Positions 8,740 through 18,397 of a DNA stretch of 64,000 nt are shown in pieces (position 1 is the stretch's first letter; each line of letters starts with the position of its first letter). Source of the DNA: Alcaligenaceae bacterium. Lineage in GTDB: Bacteria; Pseudomonadota; Gammaproteobacteria; Burkholderiales; Burkholderiaceae_B. The DNA lies in NCBI GenBank assembly GCA_013416485.1, contig JACCEO010000004.1, positions 186,001-250,000 on the forward strand. Direction: 5' to 3'. The translations under genes were made by a program, and so were the position numbers. The notes under the pieces are model-generated. The model was not told where the DNA came from. It saw only the letters and a list, made by a program, of their open reading frames with translations, and made no database searches.

Positions 8740-9494
8740 TTACCGATCAGCACCTGCTGCGCTATGCACGACATATCCTGCTTGACGAGTTCGGTATAGA
8801 AGGCCAAGAACGCGTGTTGGCCGCACGCGTATTGGTGGTGGGTGCGGGCGGTCTGGGTTCGCCAGTGGCCCTGTATCTGGCGGCTTCAGGAGTGGGGCAG
8901 CTGGTGTTGGCCGATGACGACGACGTCGAACTTAGCAACCTGCAGCGCCAAATTTTGCACTCGACGTCGCGGGTAGGTTGGCCTAAAGCCAAATCTGCGC
9001 AGCATATGCTGGCCGATCTGAATCCCGAGGTACCAGTGCAAGCGTTGGTGCAGCGTTTGGATGGTCAGGCGTTATCGGATCAGGTGGCCCAAGCCGACCT
9101 AGTATTGGATTGCTGCGATAACTTTGCTACCCGTCACGCGGTGAACCGGGCTTGTGTTGAGCATGGCAAGCCGTTAGTGTCGGGCGCAGCCATACGCTTT
9201 GCGGGCCAAATCACGGTATTTGATTTGCGCCAAGCTCAGGCACCCTGTTACCACTGTTTATTTCCTGAAGCTGATGATGTCGAAGAGCTGCGTTGCGCCA
9301 CGACTGGGGTGTTCGCACCATTAGTAGGCATTGTGGGCAGCGTACAGGCCGCAGAAGCCATCAAGGTCCTGACGGGTATGGGTGACCCCCTGGTAGGGAG
9401 ATTGCTTAGTGTCGATGCCCTGACGATGCAGTGGCATACCGTACGTTTCAGGCGCGATCCAGCGTGTTTAGTGTGCGCAGGGCGTGACGCCTGA
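8736..9494 (+). CDS. moeB: HesA/MoeB/ThiF family adenylyltransferase
   Basis: The 252-residue E1-like enzyme opens with QHLLRYARHILLDEFGIEGQ and has the nucleotide-binding motif VVGAGGLGSPVALYLAASGVG. It keeps the catalytic Asp/Arg segment DDDDVELSNLQRQILH and zinc-binding cysteines (CYHCLFPE near 170 and PACLVCAG at the end). It activates the C terminus of a ubiquitin-like sulfur carrier (MoaD or ThiS) by adenylation. The sequence alone does not decide between molybdopterin and thiamine use, so the symbol is tentative. It starts with GTG overlapping the ctpA stop; its 3' end overlaps the converging HAD gene by 47 bases. Confidence 0.88.
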   Translation: MITDQHLLRYARHILLDEFGIEGQERVLAARVLVVGAGGLGSPVALYLAASGVGQLVLADDDDVELSNLQRQILHSTSRVGWPKAKSAQHMLADLNPEVPVQALVQRLDGQALSDQVAQADLVLDCCDNFATRHAVNRACVEHGKPLVSGAAIRFAGQITVFDLRQAQAPCYHCLFPEADDVEELRCATTGVFAPLVGIVGSVQAAEAIKVLTGMGDPLVGRLLSVDALTMQWHTVRFRRDPACLVCAGRDA

Positions 9495-10214
9495 TCAGCA
9501 GGCTTTCTACCGCGTTAAAACGTAAATCCACATACCCGCTGCGACCTTGTCTGCCCGAGGCAAATGGCGTCCCTGGATGATAAATGTGCACGGTACGCAT
9601 GCCGACCTGACGTGCTGTCTTTAAATTTTTCAGAGTGTCTTCGACCAGTACCACCTGATGTGCTGGCGTCTTTAAGCGCGCCAGTACTTGTCGCATCAGG
9701 GCCAATGAAGGCTTAGGACGTATTCTGCCTTGTAAGCACATGTCGTTGATGCTGTATACCGCTTCAAAATGCGGTAACAGTTTTAACGTTTTTAATACCT
9801 CGCGGGTATAGTCGGCAGGGGCATTAGTAAGAATGATCTTACGCCCCGGCAAAGCGTGCAGCTTGCGGGCTAGGCCAGCTTCAGCTCGTACCAGCTTGGC
9901 AGCGTTGAAGTCATGACTTAAACGTAAAAATTCTTGAGGGTCAGTTTGGTGATGTCGCACCATACCTATGACAGTAGCGCCATAACGCTCCCAGTACCGG
10001 GTGCGTAGTGTACTGGCCGCGTCCAGGTCCAGACTTAAGGTCGAGGCCACCGCCAGAGTCATGGCGTTATTGATAGCACCAAAAATGGCGTGTGAAGCGT
10101 CATGCAGGGTGTTGTCTAGGTCGAACAGCCAGACGGTGTCTGTTGCATGGACCCCGTGGGCGCTGCTGGCGCGATGAGGCCTATGCAGCGCCAGGGTACG
10201 GCGTAAGGGTGCCA

Positions 10215-10215
<1 letters not shown>
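9448..10215 (-). CDS. HAD-family hydrolase, pyrimidine 5'-nucleotidase type
   Basis: The 255-residue protein shows HAD motif I WLFDLDNTLHDAS (about 29-41), motif II KIILTNAPADY and motif III/IV PKPSLALMRQV…VVLVEDTLKNL. This is the YjjG/SDT1-like pyrimidine 5'-nucleotidase subgroup. The GTG start at 10215 overlaps the argB stop; a GTG about 22 codons further in (VHATDTVWLF) is an alternative start, because the first 22 residues are Arg/His-rich and not conserved. Its 3' end lies antisense to the end of moeB/thiF. Confidence 0.82.
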
Positions 10216-11171
<956 letters not shown>

Positions 11172-11669
11172 TTAGCCTTTCAGGGCTTTATCAACGATGC
11201 TTAAAAAAGCCGGTTTGTCGTAGTTACCTAAATAGCGCCTGACAATATTACCTTGCTTGTCGATTAGGAAGGCGGTAGGCGTAAGTTTGACATCGCCAAA
11301 TGCCTTGGCAATGCTGCCATCGCTGTCTAAAACGACAGGGAAAGGCAGTTCGCGACTGGCAGCGAAGTTTCTGACATATTCAGGTGGGTCGTAATCCATG
11401 GCAACGGCAATTAGTTCGTAGCCCTTGGCATGCAAATCGTTGTAGGTTTCAATATTGCCAGGCATCTGCGCAATACATGTCGTGCAACTGGTTGCCCAGA
11501 ATTTGACCAATACGACTTTGCCGCGCAGGTCTTGGGAGCTTAATTGCTTGCCATCCAGGGTGGTGTAGACCACATCGGGTGCAGCAGCTTGGGCGGACCC
11601 TTGAAACTGCCAATAGGCGCCTGCGCCTAGGACGACAATAGCAATGGCTGCAATAATGATTTTTTTCAT
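11172..11669 (-). CDS. TlpA/ResA-like membrane-anchored thioredoxin
   Basis: The 165-residue protein has an N-terminal membrane anchor or uncleaved signal (about 2-20) and an AhpC/TSA-Redoxin thioredoxin fold exposed to the periplasm. The active site is WATSCTTCIAQMPG, with Cys62 and Cys65 (a CTTC pair), typical of TlpA-family reductases rather than oxidases. The cis-Pro region is KLTPTAFLIDKQGNIV. Likely roles are reducing disulfides for cytochrome c or cupredoxin maturation, but no such partner is adjacent. It starts at the dolP stop, so the two genes are coupled. Confidence 0.85.
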   Translation of the reverse strand: MKKIIIAAIAIVVLGAGAYWQFQGSAQAAAPDVVYTTLDGKQLSSQDLRGKVVLVKFWATSCTTCIAQMPGNIETYNDLHAKGYELIAVAMDYDPPEYVRNFAASRELPFPVVLDSDGSIAKAFGDVKLTPTAFLIDKQGNIVRRYLGNYDKPAFLSIVDKALKG

Positions 11670-12364
11670 TAGTTTACCGGCATGGCTTGAATATCAGCCG
11701 TTTCAGACTGTGGCATAGACGCACTGCTGGTGTTCACTTCTTGTATGGGGGCAGGTTTTTCTTCCAGACTGCCCGCAGGAATAATATCGAAGGCTTTGAC
11801 TACCCGGTTGATACCGGCTACCGATGACGCAGCAATGCCGGCTCGTTGGCCTTCTTCCTGAGTGACTCGGCCCAGCATGTAAACCACACCACGCTCTGTG
11901 GTGATGGCTATCGTGCGGCTGGGGACATCCTTGGTGTTGATCAAGGCGGTTTTGACTTTCGATGTCAGCCAGGTGTCGTTGGTGCGCACGGTAAGTGGGG
12001 TGATCTCACCTACACGTAGTTCGTTAACGACTTTGACGACTTTTTCAACTGTGGCGGCGGCATCGCCTGCCCGCTGTTTGTCGGCCGCTGTGGGGACATC
12101 GCCAGTGAGCAGTACTAGTCCAGCATAGGACATGGCGTTGACGCGGGCATTGTCCCCGAATAGGGTGCGCATTTGTGCGGCTACTTTCATGTCTATGGCG
12201 CGATCTTCGACCTGTTCGCCAGTGGTACGCCTGTCTGTGGCGACAACGGCGGTGGTCGCAGCAGCGCCGCCTACGACCAAAGCGCCGCAGCCTGAAAGTA
12301 AGGTAATACTGGCCAGTGCCAGGCTGGCAAAAACATAGCGTGGTGCGCGTGATTTAGCAAGCAT
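11669..12364 (-). CDS. dolP: Outer-membrane lipoprotein with two BON domains (DolP/YraP-like)
   Basis: The 231-residue precursor has a lipoprotein signal peptide with lipobox LLSGC (Cys26) followed by an Ala/Val/Thr-rich stretch. Two BON domains follow, at about 60-125 and 135-205, recognised by LLTGDVPTAADKQRAGDAA and VYMLGRVTQEEGQRAGIAA. The C-terminal 30 residues are low-complexity. E. coli DolP supports outer-membrane integrity and BAM function. The order yraN-diaA-dolP matches enterobacteria, which supports the name. It is coupled at both ends (overlapping start and stop bases). Confidence 0.88.
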   Translation of the reverse strand: MLAKSRAPRYVFASLALASITLLSGCGALVVGGAAATTAVVATDRRTTGEQVEDRAIDMKVAAQMRTLFGDNARVNAMSYAGLVLLTGDVPTAADKQRAGDAAATVEKVVKVVNELRVGEITPLTVRTNDTWLTSKVKTALINTKDVPSRTIAITTERGVVYMLGRVTQEEGQRAGIAASSVAGINRVVKAFDIIPAGSLEEKPAPIQEVNTSSASMPQSETADIQAMPVN

Positions 12365-12963
12365 TACAGCGTGTCTCCAAGTAGTAGGGCGTCTATGCCG
12401 TCACACAAGGCATGCAGCATTACGATGTGTACTTCCTGTATGCGCATGGTGCGATCATGGGGGACGCACAGGTGGATATCCGTGGGGTTAAGCATGCCAG
12501 CCATTTTACCGCCGCCTTTGCCTGTAATAGCAATGACATACATTTCGCGGTCATGGGCCGCCGCAATGGCACGCATCACGTTGGCTGAATTGCCGCTGGT
12601 GGAAATAGCCACCAGCACATCGCCGGGTTGACCCAGGGCGGTAACTTGGCGTTCGAAGACAGCGTCGAAGCCATAGTCGTTACCGACGGCAGTGAGTATT
12701 GCGGTGTCAGTGTTCAGGGCGATGCCAGCCAGTGGCAAGCGTTCACGCTCGAAGCGTCCAACTAATTCGGCGATAAAGTGCTGGGCGTCGGCGGCAGAAC
12801 CGCCATTGCCACAAGCCAGAATTTTGGCGTTACTGACTAAGGCGCCGAATGTGAGTTCGACGGCGTCGGCCAAGGGCTGGGCCAGTTCAATAGAGCTGGC
12901 TTTGAAGGTGTCGATTGCATCGTCAAAATGCGATGTCATGTGGGATTTCATGTCCATGTGCAT
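12364..12963 (-). CDS. diaA: SIS-domain protein DiaA / phosphoheptose isomerase-like
   Basis: The 199-residue protein is a single SIS domain: ILACGNGGSAADAQHFIAELVGRFE at about 43-67, LVAISTSGNSANVM, and HDRTMRIQEVHIVMLHALCDGID near the end. It could be DiaA, which stimulates DnaA assembly at oriC, or GmhA, the sedoheptulose-7-phosphate isomerase of heptose synthesis. Position between yraN and dolP argues for DiaA. The frame extends upstream to 13011 inside yraN; I placed the start at ATG 12963 (MHMDMKSH), just after the yraN stop, with 12957 as an alternative. Confidence 0.82.
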   Translation of the reverse strand: MHMDMKSHMTSHFDDAIDTFKASSIELAQPLADAVELTFGALVSNAKILACGNGGSAADAQHFIAELVGRFERERLPLAGIALNTDTAILTAVGNDYGFDAVFERQVTALGQPGDVLVAISTSGNSANVMRAIAAAHDREMYVIAITGKGGGKMAGMLNPTDIHLCVPHDRTMRIQEVHIVMLHALCDGIDALLLGDTL

Positions 12964-12970
12964 AATTATC

Positions 12971-13468
12971 TCATGATACGCAGAAAGCTTGTTTGATCCA
13001 GTTGCTACCATTAGGTTCTATGCTGACTACGTCAAAACGGCAAGGAGGAGTCCGCCCTGAAAAGTGGCGCCATGTCAGCCAAGGTAGAAAATATTGAGCT
13101 GCTCGTATCAGACGTTGTTGCTTACGACGGTTTACACTAGCTGCGGCACCGCCATAGTGTAACGACTCACGCTGTCGTACCTCAATAAACACCAGTGTCG
13201 TCCCGTCTATAGCCACTAGGTCGATTTCACCAGCTTTGCAGCGTAAGTTCTGTGCCAGCAATATCAGCCCTGCCTGGCGTAATTCTTGGGCAGCGCGTTT
13301 TTCTGCCGCTAGACCTACACGTTGCGTGGGTGAGTAGTGCGGCTCATGCGAGCTGGTTAATGGGTGTATCGTCCTGTACTGCTTGGCCTGAGTACGGCGA
13401 CGATGTTTACGCACCGCCAGACACTGGGCCTGGTGTGCCAGTTGATAAGTCAGATTATTTTCAGACAT
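12971..13468 (-). CDS. yraN: UPF0102 / YraN family nuclease-like protein
   Basis: The 165-residue protein has a family core beginning QRVGLAAEKRAAQELRQAGL at about 50-69. The restriction-endonuclease-like (PD-(D/E)xK) elements GEIDLVAIDGTTLVFIEVRQR and YGGAAASVNRRKQQRLIRAAQYF follow. The first 48 residues are basic and not part of the fold; ATG at 13468 is the only in-frame start I see before the core with a sensible divergent spacing to rsmI (42 bases). Function is unproven in the family; a nuclease or Holliday-junction role is only inferred from fold. Confidence 0.88.
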   Translation of the reverse strand: MSENNLTYQLAHQAQCLAVRKHRRRTQAKQYRTIHPLTSSHEPHYSPTQRVGLAAEKRAAQELRQAGLILLAQNLRCKAGEIDLVAIDGTTLVFIEVRQRESLHYGGAAASVNRRKQQRLIRAAQYFLPWLTWRHFSGRTPPCRFDVVSIEPNGSNWIKQAFCVS

Positions 13469-13510
13469 GGCGGCTGGCCTTTTCCCCTGTTTAGGACAAT
13501 GTTGATTAGT

Positions 13511-14437
13511 ATGAATGAACCTAGCCCAATTTCCGACTCGTCACAGACATGGAAACGTCTCACTCAACGCATGGACAGCCAGCACTGGCCTGCAGCTACG
13601 TTGTATGTCGTGGCGACACCTATAGGTAATTTGGGTGATTTAAGCGTACGTGCTTGGCAGGCGTTGCTACGCTGTGATGTGATTGCCGCCGAAGATACCC
13701 GTGCCAGCCGCACCTTAATGGATGCCTGGGGTATTGCTACGCCCTTAATCGCCGCTCATCGACATAACGAAGCAGGAGCTGCCCAGGATATTGTTGCCAG
13801 GCTGGCTGAAGGCCAGCGTGTGGGCTTGGTGTCAGACGCTGGCTCGCCTGCGGTCAGTGATCCTGGATCACGGATAGTACGCAGTGTGCGTGAAGCTGGC
13901 TTTGGGGTGGTCGCGATTCCTGGGGCTAGCGCTGTCATGGCTGCGCTGATGGCTAGTGGGGTGACTACCGATGAAAATCCGGCCTTTGTATTTGCTGGGT
14001 TTATGCCTAATAAGGCAATGGCACGGCAAAAATGGTTACGCCTATGGACTGACATTGCCGCTCCTGTAGTGATGTTTGAATCACCTCATAGGTTGTCGGC
14101 CGCAGTGGGCGACATTGCTACGGTGTGTGGCCCAGATCGTTTATTGACCTTGGCCCGTGAGCTTACCAAACGCTTTGAACAGGTACACACTATGCCTGCC
14201 AGTCAGGCGCAAGCGTGGTTGGCTGAAGATGCCCATCGGGGGCAAGGCGAGTTCGTCATCATTGTGCATCAAGCACCTATACAGCCTCAGGGTGATAATC
14301 TGGATGGCAGTACAGTGGTGCTGCTGGATGCCTTGTTAGAAAGCGTGTCTGTGCGTGATGCCGCACGTATTGCCGCCAAGGTGACAGGCTTGCCACGCGA
14401 CATCTTGTATGCACAAGCCTTGGCCAGGCAAAAGTAA
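13511..14437 (+). CDS. rsmI: 16S rRNA (cytidine(1402)-2'-O)-methyltransferase RsmI
   Basis: The 308-residue protein belongs to the tetrapyrrole-methylase fold. It contains LYVVATPIGNLGDLSVRA, then VIAAEDTRASRTLM, GLVSDAGSPAVSDPGSRIV and the FVFAGFMPN / FESPHRL elements. RsmI methylates the ribose of C1402 in the 30S decoding centre with SAM. Several in-frame starts exist: 13499, 13511 and 13571. The last would give 288 residues, closest to the usual length; I keep 13511 because it sits outside yraN. It is divergent from yraN as in enterobacteria. Confidence 0.93.
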   Translation: MNEPSPISDSSQTWKRLTQRMDSQHWPAATLYVVATPIGNLGDLSVRAWQALLRCDVIAAEDTRASRTLMDAWGIATPLIAAHRHNEAGAAQDIVARLAEGQRVGLVSDAGSPAVSDPGSRIVRSVREAGFGVVAIPGASAVMAALMASGVTTDENPAFVFAGFMPNKAMARQKWLRLWTDIAAPVVMFESPHRLSAAVGDIATVCGPDRLLTLARELTKRFEQVHTMPASQAQAWLAEDAHRGQGEFVIIVHQAPIQPQGDNLDGSTVVLLDALLESVSVRDAARIAAKVTGLPRDILYAQALARQK

Positions 14438-14479
14438 TTTAGGATTGCACCTGATTACCGGGTCGTTGTTAACGCGGTT

Positions 14480-15514
14480 TTAGCGTATGGCAATCGACCC
14501 GGCCACGCCGGTGTGTTGCTGTATACGTAGTGCGGCATTAACTGCGGCAGTGCGTGTAGGGTAGGGGCCAATTTGCACGCGGTACAAGTTGCCGCCTTCG
14601 GTCACATGGGCGCTGCGGCTTTCTACGCTTTGCAAGTCGGTGTTTAGTTGATTGGCCAAAATGTCAGCAGTTTGCTGAGCACCAAAAGCGCCAAATTGTA
14701 GAAAAATTTGATTGCCGTTACCGACAGGGGGCGGATTGGCCCCTTGGGGTTGATACATCACGGTTTGCCCCAATGGCTGAGCCGTTGTGTTGCCTGCAAA
14801 GTTGCTGTTTGGTGGTGGGCCGTCGCCCTGTTGCAAGGCATCCAGAGCATTAGGTGCTGGCGCCTGAGCCATTATGATAGGAGCCACATAAGGTTCAGGC
14901 GACGCTGGAGCCAGTGGTTGGGCTTTGGGCACCATGCCGGGTTGCTGCCAGGCATTATTGCGTATGTCAGAGTTGGTGATGGCTTCAACGATAACCTGAC
15001 CACTGCCGGGGCCAATTAAGTCCAGTTTGGCTGCGGCGACATAAGACAGATCGATAATTCGCGAGCTGTGAAATGGGCCACGGTCATTAATGCGCACAAT
15101 GACGAATTTTTTGGTGCCGGCATGGGTGATCCTGGCGTAACTAGGTAAGGGCAGGGTAGGGTGAGCCGCCGTCATGGCGTACATATCGTAGGTTTCTCCG
15201 TTGGCTGTTTTATTGCCATGAAACTTTCGACCATACCAAGAAGCTGTTCCCTGTTGACGGAATGTGGCTTCTTCGCTGATGGGGGTGTAGCGTTTTCCAA
15301 ATACTACATAAGGTCTGGCATTGGCCGGACGGTGTGACTCTAGGCGAGGCACGGCATTGGGAATGGCGGCGATGTTGGCAGGTATGTTGGACCCTGGGCC
15401 ATCGTCTTTGTAGTAACCGCCTCCGGCACTACGAGTGCTACGTCCTGAACTGGAGCACCCCATCAAAATGCTGAAGCACAGCGCCGTCACTACAAGGTAA
15501 TGTGGCCGCCTCAT
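14480..15514 (-). CDS. rlpA: Septal ring lytic transglycosylase RlpA (lipoprotein)
   Basis: The 344-residue precursor has lipobox ILMGC (Cys20) and a disordered linker. A double-psi beta-barrel RlpA domain at about 88-175 (GTASWYGRKFHGNKTANGE, then VIVRINDRGPFHSSRIIDLSYVAA) follows. A Pro/Gln/Ala-rich linker leads to a C-terminal SPOR domain (about 268-342: IFLQFGAFGAQQTADILANQL … YRVQIGPYPTRTAA). SPOR binds denuded septal glycan, and the DPBB domain cleaves glycan strands lacking stem peptides. It starts overlapping the rapZ stop. Converges on rsmI across 42 bases without a clear terminator. Confidence 0.92.
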   Translation of the reverse strand: MRRPHYLVVTALCFSILMGCSSSGRSTRSAGGGYYKDDGPGSNIPANIAAIPNAVPRLESHRPANARPYVVFGKRYTPISEEATFRQQGTASWYGRKFHGNKTANGETYDMYAMTAAHPTLPLPSYARITHAGTKKFVIVRINDRGPFHSSRIIDLSYVAAAKLDLIGPGSGQVIVEAITNSDIRNNAWQQPGMVPKAQPLAPASPEPYVAPIIMAQAPAPNALDALQQGDGPPPNSNFAGNTTAQPLGQTVMYQPQGANPPPVGNGNQIFLQFGAFGAQQTADILANQLNTDLQSVESRSAHVTEGGNLYRVQIGPYPTRTAAVNAALRIQQHTGVAGSIAIR

Positions 15515-16383
15515 GAGGTTTCAATGGGGGGTTGATTGCGATGACGCACCAGCAAAGGGGAGTGTTCGGCAAACTTCAAGGCTAACTGTTCGGTGACATA
15601 TACCGAGCGGTGCTTACCACCTGTGCAGCCTATGGCAACGGTCAGGTAGTTACGGGTGTCTTGCATATATAGCGGCAGCCAGCGTTGTATAAAACCGGCG
15701 ATATCTTCTATCATGGTTTCCACTGTGCCAAACTGAGCCAACCAGCGTGCTACGGGTTCGTCGCGCCCCGTCATATGGCGTAAATCACGGTCATAGTGCG
15801 GATTAGGCAGGCAGCGTACATCGAAGACTAGGTCGGCATCGCCGGGTACACCACGCTTGTAGGCGAAGGACTCAAAGGTCAGGATGACAGGAGCCCTATC
15901 GGCTTGCACCAAGTCGCGTACCCAGGCACGTAGCTGACCAGGGGTTAGGTCAGAGGTATCAATGACGTGTTCCTGCTCGCGTAATGGTGCCAGTAATTCG
16001 CGCTCAGTATCTATGCATTGCTGTAACGAAGGTGACTTCCCACCCTGTTGCAGGCGATCGGTAAGAGGATGGCGGCGACGTGATTCCGAATACCGTTGAC
16101 GCAAGGTGTGGTCGTTGGCATCTAGGAAAATAACCCGAAAATGGGTGCCCATAGCTCGTAGGCTAGTGATCACGTCGGGAAGCTCGTCGAGCTCGCCAGG
16201 TGAGCGTACGTCAATGGCGACGGCAACCAGCTTAAGCCCACTTTCGCGAGTGCTAGCAATAAACTCATGTAGAAAACGTACCGGCAGGTTGTCAACACAG
16301 GTATAGCCTGCATCTTCAAGCAGGCGCAAGGCAACAGATTTCCCCGAGCCTGAAATTCCTGTGATTAAAACAATATTAAGCAT
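15511..16383 (-). CDS. rapZ: RNase adapter protein RapZ (nucleotide-binding)
   Basis: The 290-residue P-loop ATPase has Walker A GISGSGKSVALRLLEDAGYTC at the N terminus and the C-terminal family block AIGCTGGKHRSVYVTEQLA. RapZ in E. coli delivers the small RNA GlmZ to RNase E and thereby tunes glucosamine-6-phosphate synthase; in betaproteobacteria the same protein sits beside hprK. Here it follows hprK by 11 bases and runs into rlpA with a 4-base overlap. Confidence 0.93.
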   Translation of the reverse strand: MLNIVLITGISGSGKSVALRLLEDAGYTCVDNLPVRFLHEFIASTRESGLKLVAVAIDVRSPGELDELPDVITSLRAMGTHFRVIFLDANDHTLRQRYSESRRRHPLTDRLQQGGKSPSLQQCIDTERELLAPLREQEHVIDTSDLTPGQLRAWVRDLVQADRAPVILTFESFAYKRGVPGDADLVFDVRCLPNPHYDRDLRHMTGRDEPVARWLAQFGTVETMIEDIAGFIQRWLPLYMQDTRNYLTVAIGCTGGKHRSVYVTEQLALKFAEHSPLLVRHRNQPPIETS

Positions 16384-16394
16384 GTTAATAGGCC

Positions 16395-17324
16395 TTAGTC
16401 TTGGCGGCTGCTTTCCATGATAGCAAGAGCCTGCCTTTCAATGAATTCACCCATAGTATCTATACCGCGTAGTGTCAGTATCGTGTTACGTACCGCGGCC
16501 TCGACCAGCACGGCCAAGTTGCGTCCAGCGGCTACCTGTAGCATAACGCGACGTATGGGTATGCCTAGGACATCGTGAGTTTGGTCTTGAACAGGAAGGC
16601 GCTCGAAGTGGTCTGGTGAGGTGCGCATCAGTTGTACGATGAGTTTTAGTTTCTTTTTGCGTCGTACCGATGTTTCACCAAAAATAGTGCGTATGTCCAG
16701 TAAACCTAGGCCGCGAACTTCCAGCAGATTTTGTAATAGTTGCGGGCACTGGCCTTCTATCATGTTGGGTGCCGAGCGCATGAGTTCGACGGCATCATCG
16801 GCCACCAGGCCATGTCCGCGAGATATTAGTTCAAGCGCAAGCTCGCTTTTTCCCAGGCCGGACTCACCCGTAATCAGTACACCCAAACCCAGTACGTCCA
16901 TAAATACGCCATGCACCGTGGTTTTTGGGGCTAGTCGTTTACCCAGGTAAATACGCAGCAGGTCAATTAGCTGAGCCGCTGGGATGGGAGTGGACAGTAC
17001 TGGAATTTGTTGAGCATTACAGAAATCGCGCATGTCGGCAGGAGCCTCCATGCTTTCGGCGATTAGGATGGCAGGTACACCCCCGGTGAGTAGCTCTTCA
17101 AGATGATGCGTACGACGCTTGTGATCCAGACGAGCGTAATACGTGAGTTCTTCGGCACCGAACACCTGTATACGCGATGGATGTATCAGATTAAGGTGGC
17201 CGATCAGATCAGAGGCTGACATGCCTACATCCGGTATTAACCGGTGCGCTGCGTCTACGCCAGCTACCCAGGTAAGTGGGATTTTTTCGGCATTATCGCT
17301 GACCAGTTCCTGGATAGTAAGCAT
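16395..17324 (-). CDS. hprK: HPr kinase/phosphorylase
   Basis: The 309-residue protein has an N-terminal domain (about 1-130) and a C-terminal kinase domain with Walker [20 protein letters not shown] near 153-171. It also carries the family signature [18 protein letters not shown]. It phosphorylates and dephosphorylates HPr on serine. Together with ptsN 14 bases upstream it represents the regulatory, non-sugar-transporting PTS branch common in Burkholderiales. No ptsH or ptsI is in the window. Confidence 0.94.
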   Translation of the reverse strand: MLTIQELVSDNAEKIPLTWVAGVDAAHRLIPDVGMSASDLIGHLNLIHPSRIQVFGAEELTYYARLDHKRRTHHLEELLTGGVPAILIAESMEAPADMRDFCNAQQIPVLSTPIPAAQLIDLLRIYLGKRLAPKTTVHGVFMDVLGLGVLITGESGLGKSELALELISRGHGLVADDAVELMRSAPNMIEGQCPQLLQNLLEVRGLGLLDIRTIFGETSVRRKKKLKLIVQLMRTSPDHFERLPVQDQTHDVLGIPIRRVMLQVAAGRNLAVLVEAAVRNTILTLRGIDTMGEFIERQALAIMESSRQD

Positions 17325-17338
17325 AGTATTTGTAGCCT

Positions 17339-17809
17339 TTAGTCGCCCTCGGGTGCAGGGGCGGCTGTGGTTAGCAGTTTATGAATAGCGGCCGGGTCGG
17401 CTTCCGTGGCCAGGGCTTGGCGTAAGTTGGCATCGGACATGAGCCGGGCAATTTCGGCCAGTAGATCCAGGTGCAGCTGGGTAGCGGCTTCGGGGACCAG
17501 TAATATGAAAAGTAGGCTGGCAGTACGTCCGTCTGAGGTATCGAAACGTACTGGGTCGGCTAACCGTATAAAGGCCGCATGGGGTTCTTTTAGGTCTTTG
17601 ATGCGACCATGAGGTACTGCGACATCATGCCCTAGCGCCGTGGAACCTAGACGCTCGCGCGAGATAAGGCTGTGGAAGACGGCTGTACGGGCTATGCCAT
17701 GATGATTTTCGAACAGCAGGCCTGCTTGTTCGAAGGCTCGCTTTTTGCTGGTGGCGGCCAAATCAAGCACCACATTGGAAAGCGGCAAGATACGCGACGT
17801 GAGATTCAT
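17339..17809 (-). CDS. ptsN: PTS IIA-Ntr component (EIIA-Ntr)
   Basis: The 156-residue PTS EIIA type 2 domain has the phosphorylatable histidine in [14 protein letters not shown] and the preceding [16 protein letters not shown]. Members regulate nitrogen, potassium or envelope responses by phosphorylation state rather than sugar uptake. The frame continues upstream to 17857, but [17 protein letters not shown] at 17809 is the usual N terminus. In many proteobacteria ptsN lies downstream of rpoN, but here rpoN is missing from the locus. Confidence 0.92.
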   Translation of the reverse strand: MNLTSRILPLSNVVLDLAATSKKRAFEQAGLLFENHHGIARTAVFHSLISRERLGSTALGHDVAVPHGRIKDLKEPHAAFIRLADPVRFDTSDGRTASLLFILLVPEAATQLHLDLLAEIARLMSDANLRQALATEADPAAIHKLLTTAAPAPEGD

Positions 17810-17930
17810 GATTCTATTATAACTAAGGCCCCAATCAGCGTGTGCGATTGAGGCCATGATACCGGGAGTTAGAGATATATACAGAGGGAATTTAGTGCAC
17901 CCTGCTGATACCGTTTAGGCCCGGGTCGTG

Positions 17931-18257
17931 TCATTCGGCGGGGACTTCCTGCCGTTTGACTGCTTCGTGAGCATGGTTGTTTGCCTTGGTTTTGTACTTG
18001 ATAACCTGGCGATCGATTTTATCGGACAACAAGTCTATGGCTGCATATAAGTTTTCGTCAGTGGCAGCGCAATGAAGGTCTTTACCCGGTAGTCGCATAG
18101 TGACTTCAGCCGTATGTTGCTGGCGCTCGGTGGAGAGTAGGACCTGCGAATCGATGACATTATCGAAACGGCGGCTCACACGTGACAGTTTGGTATGTAC
18201 GTATTCACGTATGGCGGGGGTAAGTTCTAGGTGACGACCAGTGATGCTCAGGTTCAT
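17931..18257 (-). CDS. hpf: Ribosome hibernation promoting factor (short form)
   Basis: The 108-residue protein is of the HPF/YfiA/RaiA fold: MNLSITGRHLELTPAIREYV at the start, EVTMRLPGKDLHCAATDENLYAAIDLLSDKIDRQVIKYK in the middle, and a basic/acidic tail without the extra dimerisation domain of long HPF. It binds the 30S decoding centre in stationary phase. A good Shine-Dalgarno (CCAGGAGTCCAACT ahead of ATG) supports the start. The 140 bases between this gene and lptB are where rpoN is usually found. Confidence 0.93.
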   Translation of the reverse strand: MNLSITGRHLELTPAIREYVHTKLSRVSRRFDNVIDSQVLLSTERQQHTAEVTMRLPGKDLHCAATDENLYAAIDLLSDKIDRQVIKYKTKANNHAHEAVKRQEVPAE

Positions 18258-18397
18258 AGTTGGACTCCTGGAAAACAGTGGCGCGCGGTGTGCGCATGGG
18301 GATACTACTAGGACTCCTTGTGGTAAGTTAAGTAATAAGTTGGTAATGACTTTAGTGTATCTGTTATCGGGCCAAAATCAAGTGCGTAAGATCAAAT
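18258..18397. other. Intergenic gap lptB-hpf, expected rpoN position is empty
   Basis: In many beta- and gammaproteobacteria the sigma-54 gene rpoN, about 1.4 kb, separates lptB from hpf. Here only 140 bases remain, and none of them encodes a recognisable sigma-54 motif on either strand. The segment holds the hpf Shine-Dalgarno at its left end and a second AGGAGTCC copy near 18311-18319. I see no terminator. Confidence 0.7.

Noticed and set aside
18200-18297. Small minus-strand reading frame of about 30 codons starting at 18297 and overlapping the hpf start.
   Set aside because: The AGGAGTCC upstream is about 15 bases away, too far for a good ribosome-binding site, and the peptide has no recognisable features.
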